Positions 26,725 through 36,352 of a stretch of DNA of 64,000 nt are shown piece by piece; the first letter of the stretch is position 1, and each line of letters starts with the position of its first letter. Source of the DNA: Bacteroidales bacterium (lineage in GTDB: Bacteria > Bacteroidota > Bacteroidia > Bacteroidales > Lentimicrobiaceae); NCBI GenBank assembly GCA_022837485.1, contig JALHHH010000002.1, positions 6,943 through 70,942 on the forward strand, written 5' to 3'. The notes under the pieces are model-generated. The model searched no databases and was not told the origin of the DNA. It saw nothing but the letters and a program-made list of their open reading frames with translations. The translations under genes were made by a program, and so were the position numbers.

Positions 26725-27438
26725 ATGGCGAGGAAAAAACGCAAGGCTTTCCGAATTTTTAAGGGACTGCTTATGGTCTCTGGCCTGTTTTTCTTGTTGC
26801 TGGTCATTCTTGCGTTTACCACCCTTCCGTTTCATGCCATGCACCGGCTTGCTACACGCGGCAGCCTTTTGCAGCAGCCGCCTGCCGTCATTGTAATGCT
26901 TGGCGGGGCCGGAATCCCCAGCGAGAGCGGACTGATGCGTACGTATTATACGGCTTTGCTGGCCTCCGAATACCCCGACGCTAAAATAGTCGTTGCCATT
27001 CCAGGAGATGAGGCTGCGGACAGCGACCTGCAGCTGGCTGTTGGAGAGCTGGTGCTGCGGGGCGTTGACAGGAGCAGGATTTCGTTTGAGCCAAAGGGAA
27101 AGAATACCCGTGCCCAGGCGCTTAACCTTTCGCATCGGCTTCTGGCCCAAAAACAGAAACCCATAGCCCTGGTTACTTCGCCCGAACACATGAAACGGGC
27201 TGTGCTGAGCTTTCGCAGATGCGGTTTTACCGACGTTGGGGGAATGCCCGCCTTTGAATCGCCCCTGGAGACAAGTCTGCTTTTCAACGACCGAGAATTA
27301 AAGGGGAACAGAATTGCTCCGCGTATCGGCAAAAACCTGCAGTTGCGCTACCAGTTCTGGAATCACCTGAAATATGAGGTGATTGTGCTCAGGGAGTATT
27401 TTGCGCTGGCTTATTATAAACTGAGGGGGTGGATATAA
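26725..27438 (+). CDS. YdcF/SanA-like DUF218 membrane protein
   Basis: This 237-aa protein has one N-terminal transmembrane helix (about 13-33) and a DUF218 domain: PAVIVMLGGAGIPSESGLMRTYY, KIVVAIPGDEA, KNTRAQALNL, and ALVTSPEHMKRAVLSFRRCGF. The order (GGG-like start, ExxxNT-like RAQA, TSxxHMxRA) fits the YdcF family. Members are linked to envelope integrity and possibly lipid-carrier handling. It seems co-transcribed with the preceding lipoprotein. Confidence 0.85.
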   Translation: MARKKRKAFRIFKGLLMVSGLFFLLLVILAFTTLPFHAMHRLATRGSLLQQPPAVIVMLGGAGIPSESGLMRTYYTALLASEYPDAKIVVAIPGDEAADSDLQLAVGELVLRGVDRSRISFEPKGKNTRAQALNLSHRLLAQKQKPIALVTSPEHMKRAVLSFRRCGFTDVGGMPAFESPLETSLLFNDRELKGNRIAPRIGKNLQLRYQFWNHLKYEVIVLREYFALAYYKLRGWI

Positions 27439-27487
27439 ACGCCAAACACCTGTTTAAGACAATTGCAAGCGCCATTTAATTTCCTTT

Positions 27488-28807
27488 TTATATCAGTCGT
27501 TCCAGAAGCCGGTGTTTCCATTCGGGGAAACCGTCGATAAGTCCGGAAGAGGCATTGCGATGGTAAATAACCGAAAAATGCATACCGGGATCCGGGAGTT
27601 GTGTATTGTATGTCTGTTTATAGTGTTCACGACCGTTCTCCCGGATGGATGCAATACTGGTTTCTACTTTTCTGAATTGCTGTGCGGCCGTTCCACTGCT
27701 CTTGCTGAATGACCAGAGATAGGTGGCGTGACTGTTGAGCAGTTCCCAGCAAAAATGGTTCATGGATTCGCCTTCCGTGAAGAAAACGAAGCCAAAAACA
27801 GGCTTTAAAGTAAACCGTATTTTCTGAGCGGGGGATTGAAGTTTGCCGGCGAGGTATTCTATCTGTTTGCGGTTGCGAAGTTCCCGATGTCCCAGGGCCG
27901 CAAGCAGTATATCCATTTCCGACTGTTTCAGGGTATTTCCGGCCCTCTCATCGCCGGCATAATGCTCCAGGAATTCTTCGGCAGTAAAAAGGGATTTATC
28001 GGAGACCGCCGGCTGTGTTTTTATGTAATGCAGAACCTGAGTCCGTTTAACACCTTCAATCAGTTTTTCGTCAATACTTGCAATCTGAGGAGAATGGGCC
28101 GTAATGCTTTCAATGGAATCGTTCTTCCGTATTATGGCTGTATAAACGTCAAATTTTTTCCTGCCTTCGAATGCCTTATGAAAAAACGACTTGACAAGAT
28201 CAAATTCCGGAAGCAGAAAACTGTTTTCAATGGTAATGGTTACCGGGTCCCTGAACCAATCGAACGATTTCACTAACCGAACGCATCCGGTATCAAAAAT
28301 GGCATCGGTGTAATAACATGAAAACGATTCCCGGTGTTCGGTGCTTTTTTCAGCACCCGTTTGCGGTGGGGTTTCCGGTTTGTACGCCTCGTGTATATGA
28401 AGCGTACCCGGTGCATTCAAACCCGGGCCGATTTTTTCGTCTTCTGACTCATCCTCCGCAAGGAGGTTCTGAAGCTGGCTGTACTGATAATATGCAAGTT
28501 GTGGCTCAAGCCCGGCCCAGCTGAGGGGCTCAAACCGGATTACCTCTACGGGCAATTTGATTTTTTGAGTCAAAAAACCGGCAGTTTCCCGAGGGTTGTA
28601 ATCCAATACTTTTAAAACAATGCTCCCATCGGCACGGTTGTATTGGCAGATTTCAATCAGCCAGTAAAACTCCCTGCCCGGCCGGAACCTCATCGTTTCC
28701 GGCTTAAGTGATGTATGCGATAGCGGGATGGCTGCATCCGGAGAGAGGTGGATACTGCCACCTGCAATCCGGATAATCCGCCGATTGTTCTGCACGTTCA
28801 CGGTCAC
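27488..28807 (-). CDS. Unknown protein, 439 aa
   Basis: No family is recognised. The protein has no signal peptide or membrane segments and appears alpha/beta. Distinct stretches are FYWLIEICQYNRADGSIVLKV near the N-terminus, YTDAIFDTGCVRLVKSFDWF in the middle, and FTLKPVFGFVFFTEGESMNHFCWE toward the C-terminus. The first codon of the longest frame is GTG at 28807, which lies inside a TATATTTG -7 element (28807-28814). If that promoter is real, translation starts further in or is nearly leaderless. It converges with the YdcF-like gene. Confidence 0.7.
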   Translation of the reverse strand: MTVNVQNNRRIIRIAGGSIHLSPDAAIPLSHTSLKPETMRFRPGREFYWLIEICQYNRADGSIVLKVLDYNPRETAGFLTQKIKLPVEVIRFEPLSWAGLEPQLAYYQYSQLQNLLAEDESEDEKIGPGLNAPGTLHIHEAYKPETPPQTGAEKSTEHRESFSCYYTDAIFDTGCVRLVKSFDWFRDPVTITIENSFLLPEFDLVKSFFHKAFEGRKKFDVYTAIIRKNDSIESITAHSPQIASIDEKLIEGVKRTQVLHYIKTQPAVSDKSLFTAEEFLEHYAGDERAGNTLKQSEMDILLAALGHRELRNRKQIEYLAGKLQSPAQKIRFTLKPVFGFVFFTEGESMNHFCWELLNSHATYLWSFSKSSGTAAQQFRKVETSIASIRENGREHYKQTYNTQLPDPGMHFSVIYHRNASSGLIDGFPEWKHRLLERLI

Positions 28808-28814
28808 AAATATA
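28807..28814 (-). promoter_or_regulatory. -7 promoter element (TATATTTG) overlapping the annotated start of the 439-aa protein
   Basis: This exact TAnnTTTG match on the minus strand has GTTG 19 bp upstream (28834-28837) as a partial -33 box. Transcription would start near 28800, inside the longest reading frame. Confidence 0.4.
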
Positions 28815-28998
28815 AGTCAGTGGCACCGAATTTCAACTAAATCTTTGACGATGTCCTGTTGATTCATTACAGCGGCGGTTCTGAAACACTGCCGCTTTTT
28901 GCCGCAGGCTGCACCATCGGTGAAGGATGCTTTAAGCAGCTATTTTAAGACCGTTATCGATTTATCAGGCCTGCAAACGGTGCAACTCAATGCGGCGA

Positions 28999-30687
28999 TC
29001 AGTTTACAAACTGCCCGGCATAGTATCTGGCCGTGAGTTTTTCTCCGGTGGCCTTTTCAATCATATCGTTCCAGTACCACTGAGCGCCGGGCCTGAAGAT
29101 CTTGTCGGTAAGGTATTTACCGGTTTCCTTGCTTCCGTAAAAGCTCTGATACCTGAAATCATCCGAACCAATGATACGGGCGGTGATGTAATGGTTGAGC
29201 TGCGATGCCAGGAGTTCGCCCAGCAGGTAGTTGTGGTAATAGCAGGGCACGGTGGCGATGTGTATTTTACTTGCCCAGTCGGGTTCGTTGCGTCCTTCGG
29301 GCTTCCTTATCATCTGGTATTTCTCAGCCAGGTTCCACCACAGGGCGTTCAGGTCCTGGTCCGGATTTTCGTACATTGCTTTTTCGAAGCGGTACATCAC
29401 CTGCGCCCAGCGGCTGAAGGTGAGCTGTTCGAGGCGGAGCACCCTGTAGGTATCTTCAGCGATGGCTGCTCTTTCTGTGGAATCGATAAGCCCCATATCC
29501 TGCATCCAGGCCGGGTTGGCTGCCATACGCCCGAAAATCATGGCAATGGCCTCCGTAGTGAAGGTATGTGCCGGATTCCGCAGGCTGAACGGCAGATTGC
29601 GGTCGATGTACTTATCGTAAACCCCGTGGCCGAACTCGTGCAGCATGGTGTTCATCCAGCTGTAGTTGGGCTTGATGTTGCAAAGCACGCGCACATCCCC
29701 GGCATTGTCGATGTCGATGCAGTAGGCATGCTGGTTCTTTCCCGGCTTTTCGTAAAGATCGCTGTTGTTCAGGATATCCGAAATATCGAGCCCTATGCTT
29801 TCGTAGTATCCGGCCGTGAGTGCTTCGATGTTCCTGTCCTTGTAGTATTTATCCATATCCACGCTGTAGATGGCGGGCGCTTCCTGGAAAAAGCGGTTCT
29901 GGTAATGCCAGGGCATCAGCTCTTCTTTGGCGATTTTCAGCCTTGCTGCGAGAAAGGTGTCTATTTCATCCTTCAATCCCGCAAAGGCATCGCGGGTAAG
30001 CTCGTCGAGTTCGTCGAACAGTTTGCTGATTTCTTCCGGATCCTGTTCGCCCAGCTCCAGGCTCATGGCATGGTAGTTCCTGAAACCCAGGCTTTGCGCG
30101 ATTTCGTTGCGCAGTTTCACCAGCTCAATTACATCGGCGGCCACAAGGGTGCCGATTTTCTTATGCCCTTCCCAGGCGGCTTTCAGCTCATCGCTGTTGA
30201 GAGAGGTTTTCAGGATGTCTTCCACATCGTTGTCGCTCAGCTGTTTGCCATTTACTTCGGCCCTGAAGTTGGAATATTTCTTTTCAATTTCCACCTCCAT
30301 TTTAATTCTTTTTGCCAGCAGGGCCGTATCGATCTGGTTGCTCAGGTAGGCGGAGTAAAGCACTTCCAGCTGCCTATTTAGCAGGGTATCCTGAATGGCG
30401 CCCGAATCTTTCATTCTTTTTAGAAGGGCAAAGTCGTCCTTGCTGGTGTAGATGCTGCTCAGTTGCAGCTGCAGCTGTTCGGAACGGGCATAATCTTCGT
30501 CGCGGCCCGTGATGGAGGCATTCCAGTAGGCGGTGTATGCTTCTTTCTGGAGCGGCTCCACTTTCTGTTCCCAGGTGGTGATAAATGTCTTGAGTTCCTG
30601 TTCCATTTTTTCGGTTTTGTTGCTGCAGCCCGCCAGGAACAGGCTTGCTGTGAATGCTGTGAGCAGCAGGTTTACAATTGATTTCAT
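28999..30687 (-). CDS. M2-like zinc metallopeptidase lipoprotein
   Basis: This 562-aa protein has a lipoprotein signal (lipobox LAGC at about residue 21) and an all-helical gluzincin body. The zinc motif is HEFGHGVYD (HExxH), with the downstream Glu probably in TTEAIAMIFGRMA. The layout resembles the peptidase M2/M3 (angiotensin-converting-enzyme-like) group. It should cleave peptides in the periplasm or at the cell surface. The gene stands 54 bp after cysS in the direction of transcription and may be co-transcribed with it. Confidence 0.88.
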   Translation of the reverse strand: MKSIVNLLLTAFTASLFLAGCSNKTEKMEQELKTFITTWEQKVEPLQKEAYTAYWNASITGRDEDYARSEQLQLQLSSIYTSKDDFALLKRMKDSGAIQDTLLNRQLEVLYSAYLSNQIDTALLAKRIKMEVEIEKKYSNFRAEVNGKQLSDNDVEDILKTSLNSDELKAAWEGHKKIGTLVAADVIELVKLRNEIAQSLGFRNYHAMSLELGEQDPEEISKLFDELDELTRDAFAGLKDEIDTFLAARLKIAKEELMPWHYQNRFFQEAPAIYSVDMDKYYKDRNIEALTAGYYESIGLDISDILNNSDLYEKPGKNQHAYCIDIDNAGDVRVLCNIKPNYSWMNTMLHEFGHGVYDKYIDRNLPFSLRNPAHTFTTEAIAMIFGRMAANPAWMQDMGLIDSTERAAIAEDTYRVLRLEQLTFSRWAQVMYRFEKAMYENPDQDLNALWWNLAEKYQMIRKPEGRNEPDWASKIHIATVPCYYHNYLLGELLASQLNHYITARIIGSDDFRYQSFYGSKETGKYLTDKIFRPGAQWYWNDMIEKATGEKLTARYYAGQFVN

Positions 30688-30741
30688 GCAAGGGTTAATT
30701 TATGTGATGTTGTATGAAAAGGGTTTTCCGGTAACCGGTAA

Positions 30742-32211
30742 TCACTCCCGGCTCCATACTGCCCCGTCTTTGGTGTCCTTCACTGCAATTCCTGCACGGG
30801 TAAGCTCGTCGCGGATTTTATCGGCGGTGGCGAAGTCTTTGGCCGATCTGGCATTTTTCCTGAGTTCCAGTATGAGCTGCATCAGATTTTCCACCAGCCC
30901 GCTTTCGCCCGATATGGCTGCTTCGGTTTTAAGTCCCAGAATATCGCCCGTGAAGGTGTTGAAGGTTTCCTTCAGCAGCGCCAGATCTGCTACGTTAAGT
31001 TTCTCCCTGCCGTCGTTTACCAGGTTGATGATCCTGGCGGCTTCGAACAGGGCAGCGATTACCACCGGACTGTTGAAGTCATCGTTCATGGCATCGTAGC
31101 AGGACTGCCGTATAGCAGCCACATCCACGGTGCTTGCTTCGGAGGCACGGAGTTTTTCGAGGGTCTGCCATGCACCCATCAGTCGTCCCAGCCCTTTTTC
31201 GGCACCCTGGAGCGCTTCGTTGCTGAAGTCGAGCGTGCTGCGGTATTGTGCCTGCAGGATAAAGAAGCGTATGGTCATGGGACTGTAGGCACTGGTCAGG
31301 GCTGCATGGCTTCCGGTGAAGAACTCGTTGAGGGTGATAAAGTTGCCCAGCGATTTCCCCATTTTCTGCCCGTTGATGGTGATCATGTTGTTGTGCATCC
31401 AGTACTTTACAGGTTCGGTGCGGTTGGCAGCCACGCTTTGCGCGATTTCCGACTCGTGGTGGGGGAACAGAAGGTCCATACCACCTCCGTGTATGTCGAA
31501 GCGTTCGCCCAGGTACCTGGTACTCATGGCTGAGCACTCCAGGTGCCAGCCCGGGAATCCGTCGCTCCAGCGCGAAGGCCAGCGCATGATATGCTCCGGC
31601 TGGGCTTTTTTCCAGAGGGCAAAGTCGAAGGGGTTGTGCTTTTCGTCCTGTCCGTCCAGATCGCGGGTGTTCGACATAAGGTCTTCAAGAACCCGGCCCG
31701 AAAGCTTGCCGTAATGATACCGTTTGTTGTATTTCTCCACGTCGAAATAAACCGAGCCCCCGCTTTCATAGGCCAGTCCGGAGGCCAGGATATCTTCGGC
31801 CATTTTCATTTGTTCCATGATGTGACCCGAAGCCCGCGGCTCAATGCTGGGACTGAGCACGTTCAGCTGTTCCATGTTTTTATGGTAGCGGTCGGTGAAA
31901 TACTGCACCACTTCCATTGGCTCAAGCGCTTCGAGGCGTGCTTTTTTGGCAATCTTGTCCTCTCCTTCGTCGGCATCGTTTTCCAGGTGGCCCACATCGG
32001 TGATGTTGCGCACATACCTTACCTTGTAGCCCAGGTGCTGCAGATAGCGGAATACCAGGTCGAAGGTGATGGCCGGGCGTGCATGGCCCAGGTGGCCGTC
32101 GCCGTATACCGTGGGACCGCACACATACATCCCCACATGCGGGGGATTGATGGGTTCAAAAACTTCTTTTTTCCGGCTCAGGGTATTGTAAATGAACAGC
32201 TTATTTTCCAT
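30742..32211 (-). CDS. cysS: Cysteinyl-tRNA synthetase
   Basis: This 489-aa class Ia synthetase has the zinc Cys in YVCGPTVYGDGHLGHARPAI (HIGH as HLGH), WHLECSAMS, HGGGMDLLFPHHESE, and KMSKS as KMGKSLGNF. A C-terminal DALR-type region ends with RDELTRAGIAVKDTKDG. It charges tRNA-Cys. A -7 element lies 16 bp before ATG 32211. Confidence 0.97.
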   Translation of the reverse strand: MENKLFIYNTLSRKKEVFEPINPPHVGMYVCGPTVYGDGHLGHARPAITFDLVFRYLQHLGYKVRYVRNITDVGHLENDADEGEDKIAKKARLEALEPMEVVQYFTDRYHKNMEQLNVLSPSIEPRASGHIMEQMKMAEDILASGLAYESGGSVYFDVEKYNKRYHYGKLSGRVLEDLMSNTRDLDGQDEKHNPFDFALWKKAQPEHIMRWPSRWSDGFPGWHLECSAMSTRYLGERFDIHGGGMDLLFPHHESEIAQSVAANRTEPVKYWMHNNMITINGQKMGKSLGNFITLNEFFTGSHAALTSAYSPMTIRFFILQAQYRSTLDFSNEALQGAEKGLGRLMGAWQTLEKLRASEASTVDVAAIRQSCYDAMNDDFNSPVVIAALFEAARIINLVNDGREKLNVADLALLKETFNTFTGDILGLKTEAAISGESGLVENLMQLILELRKNARSAKDFATADKIRDELTRAGIAVKDTKDGAVWSRE

Positions 32212-32227
32212 GGGATGCGATTTCCGG

Positions 32228-32235
32228 CAAAATTA
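32228..32235 (-). promoter_or_regulatory. -7 promoter element (TAATTTTG) for cysS
   Basis: This exact TAnnTTTG match on the minus strand lies 16 bp before the start codon, implying a very short leader. Confidence 0.45.
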
Positions 32236-32309
32236 TTAAATAATCACGATTTAACGGTAATTAAGCATTGTCCGGTTTGCCGCCGGGCCACCGGGATACG
32301 AAGAGGATG

Positions 32310-33230
32310 TTACTGTGTTTCTTCCCTGACGGCATTTCTCTGCGAGCTAAATACCCATAATAAAGCGAGAGCGGGCAAAACGACCGAGGCTGCCAGCAGC
32401 AGGGGTGAGCCCGTTTTTCCGAACTCTTCAACACCGGTATCGATGAGGTTTTGCTGGTAGAGGTATGCAACCATTACAACCATGAAGTTATTGACGAAGT
32501 GTGCCAGCACGGGTACCCAGAGTGAACCCGACCAAACAAAGAGGTATCCCAGCCCTGCCCCTAATGCAAAGCGGGGGAGGAATCCGAAGAACTGAAGATG
32601 GAAAGCGCTGAAAACAACGGCGGAGATAATCACCGGCCAGTGAATGCTGCGGAAGTACTTTTTCAATATCCCGATAAGGGCAGAACGAAACAGTAGTTCC
32701 TCCCCCAATGCCGGCAGAAGGGCTATCATTACGGTGTTTATAAGCACTGTCTTCCATCCGGTGGCCTCCAGAAAGCGGTTCGTCAGCAGTGCGGCCCTTT
32801 CTTCCTGTGCCCGCATCCAGTCCGCCATAGGTTCCATTATGCGCGGAAGCACAAGTGCCTCGTTCCATTCGGCCAAAAGATTGATGAGCGGCGCAATGGA
32901 AAGGATAAACACGATGGCTGCTGCCAGATGAGCTATCGGGGGTTTGCGGAATCCGAGAAAGGCGGACGGATTGCTTTCGGAAATAAGTGCCAGCAGCAGA
33001 GGGGGAATCAGGAATATGCCTATTTGGTTCGATATCTGGAAGAGCTGAAGGAAGTTGAGGTTGCTTTCGGATACATCGGCAGCGCTTTCCAGGATGCCGG
33101 TCCCCCAGATAAAGACGGATGCAATATAGGCGGCAGCTATGGACAGGATGGCAAAGAGCAAAACCAGGATGATCAGCAGAAACAGTTGTGCCGTCGGAGT
33201 TAAATTCCTGAAGATAAAGGCCTGGCGCAT
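32310..33230 (-). CDS. CPBP-family intramembrane metalloprotease
   Basis: The open frame runs to 33794, but its first 188 codons are antisense to dusB. Start ATG 33230 gives a 306-aa protein opening MRQAFIFRNLTPTAQLFLLI. It has about eight hydrophobic helices and the CPBP (Abi/CAAX-processing) motifs: ALLPALGEELLFRSALIGIL (EExxxR), FSAFHLQFFGFLPRFALG (FxxxH), and LAHFVNNFM (HxxxN). These are the proposed catalytic or metal residues of the family. Substrate is unknown. It diverges from dusB with 58 bp between the starts. Confidence 0.88.
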   Translation of the reverse strand: MRQAFIFRNLTPTAQLFLLIILVLLFAILSIAAAYIASVFIWGTGILESAADVSESNLNFLQLFQISNQIGIFLIPPLLLALISESNPSAFLGFRKPPIAHLAAAIVFILSIAPLINLLAEWNEALVLPRIMEPMADWMRAQEERAALLTNRFLEATGWKTVLINTVMIALLPALGEELLFRSALIGILKKYFRSIHWPVIISAVVFSAFHLQFFGFLPRFALGAGLGYLFVWSGSLWVPVLAHFVNNFMVVMVAYLYQQNLIDTGVEEFGKTGSPLLLAASVVLPALALLWVFSSQRNAVREETQ

Positions 33231-33239
33231 CCCGTGGAT

Positions 33240-33247
33240 TATTTTTG
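33240..33247 (+). promoter_or_regulatory. -7 promoter element (TATTTTTG) for dusB
   Basis: This exact TAnnTTTG match lies 41 bp before ATG 33289, in the 58-bp gap between divergent genes. Confidence 0.45.
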
Positions 33248-33288
33248 TTATTTTGCGTGAAATTATTGAAAAAACCAATAGCCGGCAA

Positions 33289-34266
33289 ATGCCTGACTTT
33301 TTTAAACACGATTCAGTGGTTCCGCTATGGCTGGCACCCATGGAAGACATTACCGACCCTCCGTTCCGGAGAATCTGCCGGGAGCTGGGCGCCGACGTGG
33401 TGGTAACGGAGTTTATCTCTAGTGAGGGGCTGATCCGTGACGTGGCCGGAAGCCTGAAGAAGATGGACTTTTCGGAGCAGGAACGGCCGGTGGGCATACA
33501 GATTTTCGGCAATAATCCCGGGTCTATGGTGGATGCTGCAAGGGTTGCCGAATCGGCGAATCCCGACTTCATCGATCTGAATTTCGGATGTCCGGTGAAG
33601 AAGATCGTTGCCAAAGGCGGAGGTGCTGCCCTGTTACAGGATCTGCCCCTGATGCTGCAGATTACCTCGGCGGTGGTGAAATCGGTGAAAACACCGGTAA
33701 CCGTAAAGACGCGTCTGGGCTGGGATGAACGTTCCAGACCCATAGTGGATCTTGCCCTTAAACTGCAGGATGCCGGCATCGCCGCCCTGACCATTCACGG
33801 CCGTACCCGCGCTCAGATGTACGGGGGTAAAGCCGACTGGACGCTGATAGGGGAGGTGAAAAACCACCGGGATATCCGTATTCCCGTTATCGGCAACGGG
33901 GATGTAACCGATGGGCCTTCGGCAAAGGCAATGATCCATAGTACCGGAGTGGATGCCGTAATGATTGGCAGGGCTGCCACGGGTAATCCATGGGTGTTTA
34001 GTGAAATAAAACACTTTCTGCTTACCGGTGAGGAAATGCCCCCGCCTTCGTGCAGCGAGCGGCTGAGGGTTTGCCGCCGGCATCTCAGCGACTCGGTGGA
34101 ATGGAAGGGCGAGCGTGTGGCCATTCTGGAGATGCGCAGGCATTATTCGCATTACTTCAAAGGGCTGCCCGACTTTAAGCCGTTTAAGATGAAACTGCTC
34201 ACTTCCGTATTACTGCAGGAAATCCGGGATACGCTCAGCGGGGTGGAGGAATACTATTGCCCTTGA
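33289..34266 (+). CDS. dusB: tRNA-dihydrouridine synthase (DusB-like)
   Basis: The frame is open upstream to 33139, but ATG 33289 gives the usual family N-terminus (MPDFFKHDSVVPLWLAPMED) and 325 aa. FMN-dependent Dus motifs are present: APMEDITDPPFRRICRELG, DLNFGCPVKKI (active-site Cys in NFGCPV), TVKTRLGWD, LTIHGRTRAQMY, and GNGDVTDG. The enzyme reduces specific uridines in the tRNA D-loop. The B subtype is a guess from length and context. Confidence 0.95.
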   Translation: MPDFFKHDSVVPLWLAPMEDITDPPFRRICRELGADVVVTEFISSEGLIRDVAGSLKKMDFSEQERPVGIQIFGNNPGSMVDAARVAESANPDFIDLNFGCPVKKIVAKGGGAALLQDLPLMLQITSAVVKSVKTPVTVKTRLGWDERSRPIVDLALKLQDAGIAALTIHGRTRAQMYGGKADWTLIGEVKNHRDIRIPVIGNGDVTDGPSAKAMIHSTGVDAVMIGRAATGNPWVFSEIKHFLLTGEEMPPPSCSERLRVCRRHLSDSVEWKGERVAILEMRRHYSHYFKGLPDFKPFKMKLLTSVLLQEIRDTLSGVEEYYCP

Positions 34267-34334
34267 CGGAAACTGCTGCATATCTGCTCTTGCGTCACTG
34301 TAAACATTTTGTAATTTAGCGTAAATTTTATTCA

Positions 34335-35684
34335 ATGGCCGACGATCCGTTCAGAATATTTATCGTTGAGGATGATATCATTTTCGCGAAGATTATTTCG
34401 CACCATCTGTCGCTCAATCCCGACAATGAGGTAGAGATCTTCCCCGACGGAAAAACCCTGCTGAAAAACCTCTACAAAAACCCGGCACTGATATCGCTGG
34501 ATTATAACCTTCCGGATATGACCGGTCTGGAGGTGCTGAAGCAGATCAAGGAGTTCAATCCGGATACTCCGGTGGTGATCGTTTCGGGTCAACAGGATGT
34601 GGCAACGGCCATTGAGCTGCTGAAAAAGGGAGCCTACGATTACATTCTGAAAGACCAGGATACCAAAGAGCGTATGTGGAACATCACCAAGAACATACGC
34701 GAAAACCTTGAGCTCCGGCAAAAAATCGCTTTCCTGGAAGAAGAGATCGGCCGCAAATACGAGGTAAACAACCTGATCAAAGGCAATAGTCCGGCAATAA
34801 ACAAGGTTTTTATCCTTATAGAAAAGGCAGCGCGTACCAACATCACGGTATCCATATACGGCGAAACCGGGACTGGTAAGGAGCTGGTCGCCAAGTCGAT
34901 ACACCATGCCTCGGCACGAAGGAAAAAACCTTTTGTAGCGGTGAACGTAACGGCCATCCCCAGGGAGCTGATTGAGAGCGAGATGTTCGGTCACGAAAAG
35001 GGAGCCTTTACCGGTGCCAACAACCGCCGCATCGGCCGCTTTGAGGAGGCCAATCGCGGTACCATTTTTCTCGACGAGATCGGCGATATGGACCTGAATA
35101 TGCAGTCGAAACTGCTCAGGGTACTGCAGGAAGAAGAAGTGGTGCGGGTCGGGGGCAGTGAAAACATAAAACTGGATGTGCGGGTGATCGTAGCCACACA
35201 CAAAAACCTTCAGGAGCTGGTGCGCAGGGGAGAGTTCAGGGAAGACCTTTACTACAGGCTACTGGGGCTGCCCATCAATCTGCCTCCGCTCAGGGAAAGG
35301 GGCAGCGACATCGTTCTGCTTGCCCGCTTTTTTGTGGATGAATTTTGTCAGAAAAATAAACTCGGCAAACTCTCCATCGCCCCCGGAGCCATCGAGAAAA
35401 TCCAGAAATATCCTTTCCCGGGCAACGTTCGCGAGCTGAAGGCCATTATGGAACTGGCTGCAGTAATGACGAATACCGATGTAATAGAAGACACCGATAT
35501 CACCTTCAGCACAACCGGATCGAATCAGGATTTTCTTTACGAAGAGGCGACGCTGGAAGAATATAACAAGCGGATAATCACCCACTTCCTGAACAAGTAC
35601 GACAACAGGGTGCGGGTAGTGGCGCAAAAACTGAACATCGGCAAAACCACCATCTACCGGCTGATGAACGAAGGGAAACTTTAA
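34335..35684 (+). CDS. Sigma-54-dependent response regulator (NtrC family)
   Basis: This 449-aa regulator has an N-terminal receiver domain (about 5-125; phospho-acceptor Asp56 in SLDYNLPDMTG, acidic pair EDD at 12-14). An AAA+ domain follows (P-loop GETGTGKE, GAFTGA loop that contacts sigma-54, Walker B GTIFLDEIGDM, NVRELKAIMELAAVM), and a C-terminal Fis-type helix-turn-helix (VRVVAQKLNIGKTTIYRLMN). No sensor kinase gene is adjacent, so it is an orphan here. The target genes are unknown. Confidence 0.95.
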   Translation: MADDPFRIFIVEDDIIFAKIISHHLSLNPDNEVEIFPDGKTLLKNLYKNPALISLDYNLPDMTGLEVLKQIKEFNPDTPVVIVSGQQDVATAIELLKKGAYDYILKDQDTKERMWNITKNIRENLELRQKIAFLEEEIGRKYEVNNLIKGNSPAINKVFILIEKAARTNITVSIYGETGTGKELVAKSIHHASARRKKPFVAVNVTAIPRELIESEMFGHEKGAFTGANNRRIGRFEEANRGTIFLDEIGDMDLNMQSKLLRVLQEEEVVRVGGSENIKLDVRVIVATHKNLQELVRRGEFREDLYYRLLGLPINLPPLRERGSDIVLLARFFVDEFCQKNKLGKLSIAPGAIEKIQKYPFPGNVRELKAIMELAAVMTNTDVIEDTDITFSTTGSNQDFLYEEATLEEYNKRIITHFLNKYDNRVRVVAQKLNIGKTTIYRLMNEGKL

Positions 35685-35695
35685 AACATTGCGGT

Positions 35696-36352
35696 TTAAA
35701 AAAGGGAAAGAAGTTCGCTGACTTCCATCCCGGCTTCCAGGTGAACGGCGTTTATTCCCAGACGTGCAGCAGCTTCCACGTGCATAAGCGTATCGTCGAT
35801 AAACAGTATCTCTGCGGGCCGGACACCGCTGTTGCTCAAAACATGCTCAAAGATGCCCGCTTCGGGTTTGGCAATTCCTATCTCATGCGAAAACCAAAGG
35901 TAATCAAACAGGTCGCCGAAAGGGATACCGTAATCCCTTGCAAACCGGGCGGTATAATCGCGGTAATGAACCTGGTTGGTATTGGAAAGCAGTCCGATAC
36001 GATAGGATTTCCGGAGACCTTGCAGCATCCGGACCCGCTTTGCAGGGAAATCGAGCAGCATGGCATTCCAGGCTTCCTCTGCCTGTGTTGACGTAACTCC
36101 CGGTTTGAGCTTCTTAAGCACTTCCCGGAGGAAGTCATCCGGGCCTGTGGTTCCGCACTCCAGGGCCGACATCAGGGCAAGGGTTTGCTTACCAGAGAAA
36201 AACTCGTTTTCATCGATAATCCCGAGCGCACGAAAAGCCTTATTGGTAAGCATGGGATTTATATTAAGCAGAACATTCCCCAGATCGAAGACAATGAGTT
36301 TAATGTCTGCATTCAAGGGGCTGGAGGAGCGGATGACCGGCATAGGGTTCAA
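35696..36352 (-). CDS. HAD-superfamily hydrolase (subfamily IA)
   Basis: This 218-aa protein shows HAD motif I as VFDLGNVLLNINPM, motif II LLSNTNQVHYRDYT, the motif III Lys in GIAKPEAGIFEHVL, and motif IV FIDDTLMHVEAAARLG. Motif I has Gly-Asn after the nucleophile, as in the YihX-like group (sugar phosphatases). The helical cap lies between motifs I and II. It converges with the response regulator with an 11-bp gap. Confidence 0.9.
   Translation of the reverse strand: MNPMPVIRSSSPLNADIKLIVFDLGNVLLNINPMLTNKAFRALGIIDENEFFSGKQTLALMSALECGTTGPDDFLREVLKKLKPGVTSTQAEEAWNAMLLDFPAKRVRMLQGLRKSYRIGLLSNTNQVHYRDYTARFARDYGIPFGDLFDYLWFSHEIGIAKPEAGIFEHVLSNSGVRPAEILFIDDTLMHVEAAARLGINAVHLEAGMEVSELLSLF

Noticed and set aside
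28871..28900. AGCGGC...GCCGCT followed by TTTTT as a terminator
   Set aside because: It points in the plus direction, where no transcript is expected, and the stem is only six pairs with a long loop.
33231..33794. N-terminal extension of the CPBP protease to 494 aa
   Set aside because: The extra 188 codons are the antisense of dusB and lack any conserved character; ATG 33230 starts the first hydrophobic helix.
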